Shown piece after piece: positions 48,561-59,996 of a DNA stretch of 64,000 nt (the stretch's first letter is position 1; each line of letters begins with the position of its first letter). A program made the translations under genes and the position numbers. Where the stretch lies: positions 47,837,840 through 47,901,839 of the forward strand of contig CM049322.1 in assembly GCA_026874595.1 (NCBI GenBank), written 5' to 3'. This stretch comes from Sipunculus nudus. Lineage: Eukaryota; Annelida; Sipuncula; Golfingiida; Sipunculidae. Below the pieces are notes generated by a model that was not told where the DNA came from, ran no database searches, and was given only the letters and a program-made list of their open reading frames with translations.

Positions 48561-51148
48561 AAATTGATAACATGTCATAAGTTATCGACATGGAGATATC
48601 CCCAGTTAACTTAAGCGAGCAGGAATGATGGAATACTTTATGACAAAGACGGTAGCAAGGGGGTGTGCGCAGGATTTTAGCATAGGGTGCTCATGACCAA
48701 AAAAAAGAAAAAGTTTCCACACCCTGGGGACGGGACAACACCCCCGCCCCCTTCGGCATAGGCAGTCAACAGTCGCACTATAATCTTTAAACGCCCCCTC
48801 CCCCCGCCCATTGGATTGTGGTCTACCAAGGATGACGTTATTTGTGTTTAGAAATTTTTGGAATATGTTATTCTTCTCAATCATTGCATAGGCATAAATA
48901 CAAGCTGTACACAAGCGAAAAGACTGGGTGAGCTACTTGTGACCGACTGCTTGCCCAGGCTGTAATGATGCTTTTCTGCATTGTGTTGTACATGAGAAGT
49001 GGCTTAATCAATGATGTTTGAACGGAAAGGATATATTTTATTTAGTTTTCTGGAGTTGATATGTTACGCTCCGAATGAGACTATAAGCAGGGCCTCCGAG
49101 AAAAATTTACAAGTCGAGGTGGTACAAAAAGGGTTTCCGGCCTCCTCCGTTTTCTTCGTTATAAAGGCGTAATAAACTCTTTAGTCGGTTTAAATCCAAG
49201 GCTGTCTATTTATAAAAAGGGTATACTACAGAATGGACAGGAAAAGAGGGATGCATAGTTTTCTCCATTTAATACTACGTATATTTACTTTATCCAACAT
49301 GATAAACTGAATAAAATGGAAGCCTTAGAAGGCATCCCTGCAACCTCAAGGGAAGCAACGTCCAATATGATACCCATGCACACTAGACTGTGCCTCTAAT
49401 GTTATATGTATTATCATCAACAACACAATCACTATAATTTGAATTTGAATTTTTTATATTTTGCATCTCGAACGTATCCATACTTGGTTTTTCACAATAA
49501 TAGGAAACTATATATGTAGCATGCATATATAGGATGCATGGATTATTTATAAACAAAATGAAAGCGACCCCCACCCACCCACTAATGTAAACACAAAGAA
49601 AATCTCCCATATAAATTTAACAAATAAAATGAAAGGGCCCCTCCACTGAACCGTTTTATATTCAGCGTGCCTCACTGAATTAATTTGGTTCCTTGAATAA
49701 TTCTATTCACGAACGCTTAACAAAAACAACTAACCTAGATTTTATACCTGATCTTAACTTAAAACAGAATAAGAGAATAAATTTAAAAAAAAACATGATT
49801 CCGGAACGAAGGAGTACTTTTTTTCCACAACCCACTGGACCATGTTAAATCAATGCAAATAATTATTAATTTTGGTTAATTTCTTCCATGCACGGATCTC
49901 GTGTACTAAATATAAGATTTACGTACCATTTTATTATACCGTAACCATTGTGCACCATTACTCGTGAATTTCAACATTTCCATGCATTCTAATGGGACGT
50001 AAGAACTCCAGGCCTATATTTAGGCTCTTTGGACCCTACGGGTTAAAACTTATATTAACTTGCTAATGCTATATAAGACTAAGGAGAGACTTATATTTGA
50101 GACTTCATCGTCAAGCCTGTTCTTGTGCCTTTGGAAACTTCCTGGCCCCGAGTCCCCTAGGCCCTTAGATCACTTCCGATTAAAACTAAAAGATAGCACC
50201 GTAGAGAAAAACAAAGTTCCGCATTCAACTAGGCCCTATGGGAGACAAAGCCCGACTCGGTCCCCGTTGAGTCGTCCTGATAACAGCTACATAAATGCAA
50301 GTTAAAGCGAAAGAGATTTTCCCATTTTCAGGTATTTTCTGGTGTTCTTCACATAAGTAAATCCTGACGGACTCGTGCCACTTTGGATAACTCACCATTA
50401 GAAACTCTATATTAACGTTTCGTGAAACATGTGACTTAATTATTTTCCAGTTTCTCTTGTACCTTTTTGGAAATTGCTAGGCTGAAATAAAACTAAGTGA
50501 GACTTCTACACTTTCAAACATTTCACTGGGCCCTATAGAAAATTCTTGGCCGGTACGGGTCCTTTAATTAAGGTTCCTCAATATCGATTGAAAAAATCCG
50601 TTTACATGAGCCTCAAATGACAAACATTGGGACTGAGCCGGACTCTCCAGGGGTCTTCTAACTAAAATTGATAAAAGCAAAATAAAAAATAAATGAGACT
50701 TATACATTTCCAAACATATTATACTACTCTTATGGAAAATCCTCTCATAAAGCATGCTTTAAGTATGATAAACCACTGCGGGGATTGAACACCACACACT
50801 GACGTTACGTGGACCAATCACAGACCCAGTATCTATTGGCTAACCGTCAGAACTGTCGTGCCCGTGTAAAACACGACATGACCTATGGATGCGCAGCAGC
50901 TTTCAATGAAGATTTTGTTTGGTTCATGTCATAGCTATTAGAAGTGTCATCCTAGAAGCTACTGTTACTAAATTTAAATTAGTTTTAACTATGACCTGGG
51001 CTTTACAAATCCAACTCTGTGAACTTATTTTGCAAAAGGTTTTGGCAAGCCCTGACAATTCACGAAATTGGGAGCCTCCTAAAATTTTTTTGAACAGATT
51101 TTAGGGGGGGGGGGGGGGCGCCCCTCTTAACACGCCCCTTGGTAGTTT
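48561..51148. other. Anonymous stretch, possibly degenerate tandem repeats at 50.0-50.75 kb
   Basis: 50,500-50,560 and 50,694-50,745 share TGAGACTT(C/A)TACA(C/-)TTTC(C)AAACAT and a 'TATGGAAAATCCT' type end, with a looser relative at 50,090-50,150. A G run of about 16 lies at 51,104-51,119. No gene recognised. Confidence 0.4.
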
Positions 51149-51176
51149 GGTCAAAAAAGGTATGATTCTCAGGCAC
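51149..51176 (+). repeat. 28-bp inverted repeat, left member
   Basis: GGTCAAAAAAGGTATGATTC plus TCAGGCAC. The complement of 54,264-54,291 matches 26 of 28 positions. Together they bracket a 3.1-kb segment that contains the 1-kb tandem duplication. Confidence 0.6.
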
Positions 51177-52079
51177 AGAAGTTCATAAGTCAGTTCATTG
51201 TTCATAAGTCAGTGCGAGCTGGCGATTTTTTATTTTTTTTATTTTTTTCCTATGTTTCGATTAATATGTCATATGAAAAAGGAAAAGCATCATAATAACA
51301 GAATGTTTTTGCTAAACAGGTAAAAACACTACATAACAAAGGAAATCTGATCATTATTGTATTACTAGCTGCTCCCGTGGAAAGTCCACGGCTCTGTCTG
51401 ATGCATGTTTTTGTAGTGATATGATATAAAGATTACTCCTGTTAGAATTCATTAGGAACACCCTCCCAAAATATAAACATAGAAAGAAAATTTATTTCAG
51501 AATCTCACAAAAAACTAAATTTTGGAAAGAGACGTGAGGCATATACAGGGAGTTACTAATTTTAAGTGAGAAGTTTTCTTTCCGATAACAACATAGGTCC
51601 GACAGCTCCATTGCTTGGGAAATATCGTAGATTTAACGATTGTATAAGGAAGCATTCTACCGTGAAATTATATGAAAGATGCTTTGTATTTTTGAAGCTC
51701 AGGCGACATCGTGAAACACGATGTTTATCCATTGTAGTCAGCTGAGGGTATAGTCTAAGGCATGTTAACACACACATGCGTTATTTGTATACACATGCAT
51801 ATGGCGTTGAAGTCTCTTGTACGCGAAACGTAAAGCTGCGAATGTGAAAAAAGATAGGCCAAGAACATTAAACTCCAACATTATTAAAATTTAGGTTTAA
51901 GTGCTGTAAATTGTAATGGAATAAGCAGGTCTGATGCAAAAATGACAACTCTCCCAGATAAAAAGAAAGCAGGTTGATATATTTCGATGAAAGCATTTCG
52001 CAAAGAAACCACTTCAGCCTTGGTTTGTGCATTGTTTTTCAGCAAATTAACGCAAAATGTAATATACAGATGTTCCTGA

Positions 52080-52745
52080 AAATTTGTACAGGGGTAGAGT
52101 AAAACTGCATCCGTAATCGATTACATTTTAGGGGTAATCGGAATCACCCTCTTAAGTGCCATAATCACAATTCCACAAAGGAATAATTATTTGGTGCTGT
52201 TCCTATGTCTCCGAGTATGCTATTCGTATGCAGTTGTCCTGCCACTCGCCTGGTGAACCCGTGTTTCTGAACCATGACAATGTTTTACATGAAACGTGCA
52301 CGTATGAATGAACGACCGTTTAGTGGATTCTGGCGGGGATATCAAAGTCCCAAAGAGATTGAGGACCCTTAGAAGTGTGTGCAACCCCCCCCCCCTTCCC
52401 GCCAGGGCTTCCTTTTGAAAAAAAAACCTTTTTTTTCAAACAAGCCATAAATCGGCCGAACTATTAAAACCATGGTAATCAAGGAAGGATACTTCTGAAT
52501 GTATAACAATCAACATACCTGTATAAACCTATAACACGGTGACCGTATAAAAGGTCTCAGCTCTTTGTGTCCACTCAACGGAAAAGTGCTACCTATTAAA
52601 AGATTCATGTGGACATGTGTTCCGCGCTTAAATTTAAAATATTCACTTCCTTTTGACAGAGTTAAAATTACTTAACAGGCGATAAAATGGAAATGGGGTT
52701 CAGTGGGGATTACAGGTCGCCTCCTGAAAAAGCGTGACAGGCGAA
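52080..52745 (+). repeat. Old tandem duplication, unit 1
   Basis: Blocks recur in the same order at 52,750-53,975: TTTGTACAGGG, GTAAT-GAATCACC, CTGCCACTCGC-TGAAC, CATGACA-TGTT, a C run of 10-13, GGCCGAACT-TT-AAACCATGG, GAATGTATAA, TCAACATACCTGTA, CACTTCCTTTTGA and GGCGCCTCCTGAAAAAGCGT-ACAGGCG (here TCGCCTCC). Divergence is high, so the event is old. No coding frame is conserved between units. Confidence 0.8.
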
Positions 52746-52749
52746 AAAA

Positions 52750-53975
52750 ATTTCGCTGAACGTTTGTACAGGGTTAGGGTAAAGACATCAATAGTCCATT
52801 TCATTTTGGAAGTAATAAGAATCACCACAATATATTTTTTCTTATGAACCATTATGACAAGGGAGCATTCCTTTGTCCCCGTTTGGAAGCCACCCATTCG
52901 TATTTATTTTTTCTGCCACTCGCAAAGTGAACTCGTGGTACTGAAGCATGACAGTGTTCACACATAAAAACGCATACACGTGAACACCTGACTGATAATA
53001 AAGGATAATTTGAGGATAATTTACGTTGTGAAAAGTTCTTGTAAGGCCTTTGTGAAGGATGTGTGAACTTGTTTATCCACAACATGTTTACAAACCAAAA
53101 AAACATGTATTCACATATGTACATATCATAAGGTGGTAGGTTGCAAATATGCGGATGTAGAAAGGTCACTTGTGCAAAACACCATTTGCAAAGCTCTTGC
53201 TTATCTGACTTGCTGCCAGATTCCCTTGTCTAATTTATTTTTATTATTTTCGCACCACAAATTATAAACACGTTGATATAAACAAAATAAGAAGCCTGTG
53301 TTAGATGATATCCACTTTCTTCTGGCCTATTTCTATGAAAGCTCCAAGGGAATACTTTTATTTATAAAAAAAGGTCAGAAAGGTGATTGGGCCCCTTTAA
53401 ATTCTGGTGGAGGTCTGTACGCCCTGGCTACAGATTCTAGTTTGTTATCAGTTTAAAGATGTACTGGTGATATTTTTTCATGTTTACCGTCTCTACAGAC
53501 AACGAATCTCAAGAAATATATGTAAACCGCCCCCCCCCCCATTATAATCTTTTTGAAAAAAAACGTCATAAAACACATGATTTGGCCGAACTTTTGAAAC
53601 CATGGTTAATCATGGAAAGATATTTTCGAATGTATAAAATCAACATACCTGTAACCCATAAAAATTTGTCAAACGATGGTCACATCACTGGACTCCTTGC
53701 CCAGTGTTGACCAAAGTGAAAAGCCCTCGCATTGAAAGCGGAGTCATGTGGTCTTTGGATTAAAAACCTTTACTTCCTTTTGAGAAAGAAAATTCCTTTT
53801 TAGGCGTTTCAATGGATATTGCGGATCCGTGGGGATTATAGTGGACCCGCGTGCCCGCATATTGCAAGGAAATGGCTTTTGGGCAGGACATGCGCGCTGG
53901 CCACGGTCTTTATAGGCCAGTGAAAAAATCCCCGAGGCGCCTCCTGAAAAAGCGTCACAGGCGTGGAGGACCTTT
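52750..53975 (+). repeat. Old tandem duplication, unit 2, with an extra ~450-bp segment
   Basis: Same order of blocks as unit 1, but 53,030-53,460 has no counterpart there. That extra segment contains the dispersed repeat copy B (53,085-53,400). Either the repeat inserted here or it was lost from unit 1. Another extra stretch at 53,835-53,930 (GTGGACCCGCGTGCCCGC region) is also absent from unit 1. Confidence 0.75.
53085..53400 (+). repeat. Dispersed repeat copy B (partner at 2,885-3,135)
   Basis: The best preserved part is AAAGCTCCAAGGGAATAC to GGTGATTGGGCCCCTTTAAA (53,339-53,401). It lies inside unit 2 of the tandem duplication. Confidence 0.75.
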
Positions 53976-54263
53976 AAGCACAAAAAAATAGGGGCACCTA
54001 ATGAAGAAATATTAAAATTATTAATTATTCAGCTTTGTAGGGCATATTACCACAAAATAAAACAAACTAGAAGAGCACACCATCGATACGTCTGCCGAAT
54101 TTATGGAGTGTCAAATCAGAACGGAAGCAGGTAAACCGTGGTCTAGAAAAAACCCAACTCCGAATTAATTATATTGATTTTATCTTCTAGAATGGTGAAA
54201 ATCAAAATTAGAAATGTCTGATGCGGGGGGGGGGGGGGGGGGGAGGTAAAATTGACGCGGAGG
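53976..54263. other. Anonymous stretch ending in a long G run
   Basis: A G run of about 19 lies at 54,225-54,243 just inside the right inverted repeat. No coding. Confidence 0.4.
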
Positions 54264-54291
54264 GTGCCTGAGAACCATACCTTTTTTGGCC
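54264..54291 (-). repeat. 28-bp inverted repeat, right member
   Basis: GTGCCTGAGAACCATACC plus TTTTTTGGCC, the inverted partner of 51,149-51,176. Confidence 0.6.
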
Positions 54292-57214
54292 TTATCGCTT
54301 CTGCATTTCGGTGACATCTACGACTCAGTCAGTGAAACACATTGGATATATCCTCATACAGCAGCGTTGGTTGCAAACCTATTTTACGTATTTTCACTAT
54401 ATCGAGCAAAATATTGTTAAAAACACCTGAACAATTCAAAGTTCGAATATTATATGACGCTGAATAAACAATACTCCTGTCCCCACTCTAAAATAATGAC
54501 AAATTATTCCTAATCTACTGTTTAATTTATCTGGAAGATTTCTTAAGAGTCTGTAGCGCGAGGGTATTTTCTGAATACGATTCACAATACGCCTGACACT
54601 ATGTCAACGGACCGAAAGTCAGCATACGGAAAGTAAACATGTTTAGTGCGCATGCCCGTGGCACAGATGTATTGAACTTGCTAAAAAGATAAAGTATAGT
54701 ATAAAGTCATTATGTGGAAGTAATGATCACAAATTTGAATTTATAGAAGGGAGTGTTTTCTGATAATGGGATGTTTTTATTTAGTTTTTGTCTGCCTCGT
54801 TGAGGAAAGGGAAGTATTCTCAGGCGGGGAGGGTTTAATTGTACCGTTCGGACCAACGGTTGTATTTGCATCTCAAGTAGCCCAGGAACAGAAAAAGTCT
54901 GATTGGTTAAGTTTGTTAAGATTCCGAACATGAAGGTTAAGACGCGGTAAGAAGCGACATTGTCACATGAAGTGACTGCTTTAAATAGATGAGATGACGA
55001 TGGCCCGGCCATTTCTATTCGAATCAATTACCAGCTACGCGCTTTGCATGCTGGGACGCCAGCCTACTCGTGTGTGTTGCAGTAGAACCAAATGCCACGC
55101 GATGGGACTATTGGTCCTATTTGCTACAATTTCAGCTTTAATCGCACACCGTACTTCCGTAACACTTACATTCGTGCAATGAATACCCGTCCCTCGTATA
55201 TTCGTGTCTTTTACGATACTTCATACATCCGTGCCTGGAGTATCCGTGTATTCCATCCGTAACGGGGTGCAGTACCGTTTCCCTTAAATTGTCGCCGAGG
55301 TCCATAATGTGAAAAGAAAGGCCTTTTCGTTTGCTTCATCTCAGATCAACGTGAAGGGATAGTATTATGTAAGAGGTATCTTGTTTCATCTAACAGACTT
55401 ACAATGCGTACTCTCTGGACCGAATTAACACAGCAGTAAGCGCATGCTCCTGGAACAGGCCAATAACCTATAACTATTCATGGCCATATAAGCAAAGCTC
55501 CGATATCAAGCGTACAGCAATATTATATAGAAGAAATCCGACTACCATAATAAAAATAATCGCAAAGAATACTTAAAGCAAAACTTGTTGCAATGTACCA
55601 AAACTATATCATAAGACGTATAAAGCTTATCAGTACAGCGGATGAAAACTCGAATATCTATTGAACTGACTTTGTTAGACATGTCCTAGACGTCTGTCCT
55701 CCTATACAGAACAGCTAGTAATCCGCCTGTAGTGTCTATGGTGGACTATTCGTTATAAAGCCGGCGGACTATATGATCTCTCACGGCAGGTAAGGCTCTC
55801 TGTTCTCCATCTGAAGTTCTATGATCAAAGGCGGAGGGATAAATGGCCCGCGGGAGTGCGTTACCTGATCACACGGAATCTTGCTAACGCCAATGTTATA
55901 AAGGTTCTAAGCTTTTATTACCTGGCATGAAAGGCTCTACGCTCCTCCTGAAATCCAATCTAACGCGGGGCTTGTAAAGATCCCAGGCAGCCATGCTGGC
56001 TTGGTCACGTGACCGGCCACATAACGCCCCTTATTTTCCGCATGGGGGAGCTTCATCGCCCGGAGACAATTAACTTTGTTGATTTAATCACCCAATTTGC
56101 CGCATCAGAGGACCCGCAGACAGATGACCATCTCTCCTATAAAATACTCTCCGGAAAATCTTCTTGAACCTCCTTCTGCTTCAGACTACAATGTTCTGCA
56201 GCCGGAAAGTCGGTCCCTACATCGGATTTAAGCTACATTTTAAAATATATATCTATAGAATTGTCTGTAACCTGTCACTATATATACAACATTGCAATCT
56301 AATCTTGTTATGATTTTATTTCTCCCTGAGAGCTTGTCTATATTTGCATTTTTTTGCATATCAGATATGCGGATCAAATCAGCTTGTTCTCGAAGAGATC
56401 CCTTATTGGCTAATCAGTTGGTTCGCTGCTGCTCAAACAGGGAAACTGAAACAAAAAAATTATTTAAAAGAACAATGAACGATGATATGAATTATAGAAA
56501 AGATATAATAATGAAGAGGATGTTAAGAAGGTTTTAACCTGACATCAATACCAGGAGCACTTGCAACTAAAATAGGCCCTATATAGAGAAACGTTCACTT
56601 GCTTATGCTGATAGGGGCACGACAGATGAGAAGTGGTTAAGCTGAAGTTAAGTTGTACAGTTGGAAAATTAACTTCCACCAAAAGGATCAATTACTCCCA
56701 ATTCGTTATTTTATTTAAAAAAAAAAACTTTTGTGGATTTTTTCTCAATGTTTTAAAGACCTTTGCAAGAAAATTCGGGCCTGTACAAAAAAAAAATCCA
56801 ATTTTGCCACCGCAGCTCTTGAGACCGACAATGACCACTTGTCTGTACGGATAATAAGAGCTAGCTATATCCTAATGAAAGATATATGCCACTTCGGTGC
56901 ACCCTACGTTTACTTCGTGGCATCTAATGAAGGAAGTGAATCCGTTTGTAGCATTCTACCAGAGGCTGTTTCTATTCTGAAAAAGCCTCTATGAAATCGG
57001 GATTGTTGGACAGCTGGAGCTCAGTTGTGAAACTAAAAAATCAATTTTTTTTATTACCCTTCTGTTTGCATAGCACATATACGCATACTCTATTTCACGT
57101 TATTTAATTTAAAAAAAAAAACGTGCATTTAATTTTTTTGAAACAATTCCAATCAAACGTATTTTGATCTACTCTCTTCACTTAATACATTCCTAACCAA
57201 TTAGTCTCTGTATA
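54292..57214. other. Non-coding stretch with scattered candidate regulatory motifs
   Basis: GGTCACGTGACC (56,003-56,014) is a 12-bp perfect palindrome of the bHLH-ZIP type. TGATTTAATCA near 56,080 is a palindromic homeodomain-type site. TATAAAATA at about 56,139 could be a TATA box; the ATG that follows gives only a 40-codon frame. The open frame at 56,731-56,994 has no recognisable domain. Confidence 0.35.
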
Positions 57215-57340
57215 AGGCCCAGTGCATTGTGGGGGAAACGAACGTGAAACATCTCACTGCCTCGGCTGATATTCGAACTCGAGGTCTCCCCACTCTGTGT
57301 CCGTTGCTCTGCCCCTGAGTCACAAAAGCCGGTTGGTTTG
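57215..57340 (-). mobile_element. tRNA-derived SINE, minus strand
   Basis: The complement reads TGACTCAGGGGCAGAGCAA (A box, 57,304-57,322), then an arm, then GAGTTCGAATATC (B box, 57,268-57,280). Spacing fits a tRNA head. The mismatched arms indicate a SINE rather than a functional tRNA. Confidence 0.7.
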
Positions 57341-57394
57341 TTTGTTAGCATCTTTAATCAAACAAATTATAATAAACTGAATTTGATTAAATAT

Positions 57395-57480
57395 GTTGGA
57401 TGTTAGGATTACCCCGAAAGTACAATTTATTAAATTGTGGAGGTAATCTGAATCACCACAATATGTTTTCTTTAATAGAG
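57395..57480 (+). repeat. Third, partial copy of the 52-53-kb repeat
   Basis: GTAATCTGAATCACCACAAT and the following ATGTTTTCTT match 52,813-52,843 (AAGAATCACCACAATATATT then TTTTCTT). Confidence 0.6.
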
Positions 57481-57679
57481 GCCACCGTTTTTCCAGCGAC
57501 AGGAGCTCACATGTGAGGCAATCAAGGAGTAGGCGAACTGTAACAATTTTCCATGCCCAAACACCAATGTCTGATTGGGATAGTGGTACAGGTATACATG
57601 TAGTACCATGATATTTTATATTTTGAAAAGAGAAAGCCAGGTAAATATACGTATTTATATCTGTATTACGGAAATCTGA

Positions 57680-57850
57680 ACTTAGGACTTAGCCTATATC
57701 GATAAGGCGTTGAAGATTCCCACTTCGAGCCCTGCCAGCGTCTCAATGATATAATGACGAAATCTCCATACAACCTCAGAGATTTACTCAAAAGTCTCTA
57801 TGATTTCTGGATTATTTCTGGCCCAGTGCACATAAAACCTGAAATCCTGA
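57680..57850 (+). mobile_element. tRNA-derived SINE, plus strand
   Basis: TAGCCTATATCGATAAGGCG (57,690-57,709) is an A-box-like start, and CACTTCGAGCCCTGCC (57,721-57,736) a decayed B box. The tail contains GGCCCAGTGCA, also found beside the SINE at 57,219. Confidence 0.5.
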
Positions 57851-59344
57851 AGACATAATAATAATATATAACTCTTAGCGTAGTGATACCTTCATCTTCT
57901 TTCAAAAGACAGTGTCACAAACAGGCCGTGACCTTTCCTGTGAAATTGACATATTGAGCCTAACGTTAATTAGAAAATTTGCAAAACATCTTTTCACAAT
58001 TTTATACAACACTCCGCTTACCGAAACAAATTTAAAATCTACGATTAAAATCTACAACATAACAATAGAAAAATAATACAAACATATTTTTTGACAAATA
58101 AATCGCACAATAAACAGGCATTGTTTCGTATGATAGAGCAAAAACGCCTGACCATATGGAAACCCATTTTGTTAACATCAAATAAAGGATTGTTTATTCC
58201 CCTGGGGAGTTGAACATATTGTATTGTTAAATAATGCATTGGATGATGTCTGTAACGCATGCAGGGCTCGGGGAGCATGAACATAATCCGCGATAAAAGC
58301 TTCATACTTGCGTTAATTTGGTACATGATGAAGTATGATAAGCCACGCAGCCATGTCGGGATAGGCTGGGTTATAAATACTTCATTGTAAAAGGCTGGCT
58401 GATCCTTTGTATAGCGGACGGTCCTAACTTCGCGAGTCATATCACGCAAAAACCGAGACGCTGCCGACACCGCTGGCCGACGCTGGCCACTTTAGCTATT
58501 TATCAGCTTCTGTATAGCCGCATGTCGATCTTAATACGATATGACAGCAGGCAATTTAGAATTCAGTTCGTGTTGATATGGTGCTTTTAAGTTGATGTAA
58601 CTTCATCCCAGATTCGATGATCATTTTGCCAACAAGCAAAAAAGCGTCCAGCAATGTAATTTGAAAACTCGACAGTGTCCGCACAAATGGATTGGCGCCA
58701 CGTTTTCAATTTCTCCATTCATTAACACTCGGGTGTGTTTAACAGGATGGCAGTGGTTTCTGACAAGCTTGAACAGCAAATATGCAATACATATTTATGC
58801 TGACGTTTCAGTCTGTCGTTTCCATCTTGTCAAACTCGTGTTCCCATCTCGATGTTCTAAAGTAACCTTCTCACGAAAACGGAATCACCAAGTTAGATAC
58901 TGCCGCAGTTATGTTTTACCAAACCTCGATTACAGACGATGCGAGCAAAAAAAATATATATATATTTAAACAACATGTCGTTTTTTTTATATGTGATTTC
59001 ATTGCCACTTTTGTTTTTATAATACCCTATTTCATTGGAAGAAGCTTGTTAAGCAGGTGCACACCTGAATTAATAAGACCCCATTGGTTGCCTGTTATCC
59101 GATTAAATATCTGTGTATTCATGTTTATTTACATTTTGTAATTCCTTAGACATTTTAAGTCTGAAAATACATTGGTATACAACGAACTGTATTATATTTC
59201 AGGGCAATTTAGTACATAATCCGAACTTCTGTTATCGTGCGTATGTTCTTCGTTCTTGCCTTTCATTTTCATAATTCATTTTCCTTTCATGAACATGTAG
59301 CCTTAACGTCACTTGCACCCTTCCACACCGGCCTTGCCTTGTCC
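57851..59344. other. Anonymous stretch; 141-codon open frame without homology
   Basis: The minus-strand frame at 58,045-58,470 is the longest unexplained one in this part (start MSAASRFLRDMTREVR). It shows no domain, no repeat and no clear splice context. 58,250-58,500 has balanced composition. Confidence 0.35.
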
Positions 59345-59600
59345 CAATGACCTTTCCCTACCTTGCCTTTTCTTACGTAACATTGCCTTACCAAACGTTA
59401 GCTTACCTTACCACTCATTACACATTTTATTTACCTTACCTTATTTTTCTCGACCTCAATGGCTTCTTTTATTCTTTAATTGCATTCCCTGACATATATT
59501 TACCGTATCTTAAATTGATTTATAGCCTTAATCTTCCTTACCTTAATTTATCTTACCCTAAGTCTTACCTAAATCTGCCTTTATATTTTTCAACTTATCT
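59345..59600 (+). repeat. CCTTA-rich low-complexity tract
   Basis: Repeated CCTTACC/CCTTATT motifs and strong C/T bias keep a 117-codon frame open without coding signs. It fits a decayed pentanucleotide repeat. Confidence 0.55.
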
Positions 59601-59839
59601 GCCTTTCCAAGAATTACATTGCATGAAGGGTCCTTACCTTGTTTTTCCTTCTTTCACCGCACCCTCTTACTGTAACAATTTCATGCAACAAATACTTTGA
59701 TATCGAAATCCTATTTACCCCATTCCATGAGATACAAGCAAAATAATTAACGGTTGAAGGTACATGACTTACGCAGTGGTATGATTCCATTTCTACTAGT
59801 TCGTTTCATTTTACCACTTTTCCAACGGGGAGCTTTTAC

Positions 59840-59996
59840 CGTGGTCCGCCACCAGGGGAGCCACGTATATTGGCGCCGTGCCTAGCATGATTGTCTGGGC
59901 GATCATGTAGCCAGCACCCAGGACTATCCCGCTCTCACCGTTCGAAACATCCCACTGCATGACAAGCACCACGCAAAGCGTTTTCACCAATGAGAA
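59840..59996 (-). CDS. Candidate internal exon of a multi-pass membrane protein (MFS-like)
   Basis: On the minus strand a 157-bp segment is bounded by ...GAATGCCCAG (acceptor AG at 59,998-59,997) and CCACG/GTAAAAG (donor GT at 59,839-59,838). It encodes FSLVKTLCVVLVMQWDVSNG, then ESGIVLGAGYMIAQTIMLGT, then APIYVAPLVADH. There are two hydrophobic stretches joined by a short polar loop, glycine-rich in the second. GC content is clearly higher than the flanks, and G or C dominates third positions. The G-x-x-L-x-x-x-x-x-x-A-Q pattern resembles a late transmembrane helix of MFS carriers such as the SLC45/sucrose-transporter group, a tentative comparison. Weak points are a poor polypyrimidine tract and no neighbouring exon found. 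If real, a host gene on the minus strand spans this region. Confidence 0.45.

Noticed and set aside
58045-58470. 141-codon minus-strand open frame
   Set aside because: No motif, hydrophobic pattern or splice context that I can recognise; kept only as an anonymous region.
59347-59700. 117-codon plus-strand frame
   Set aside because: Explained by the CCTTA-rich low-complexity tract.
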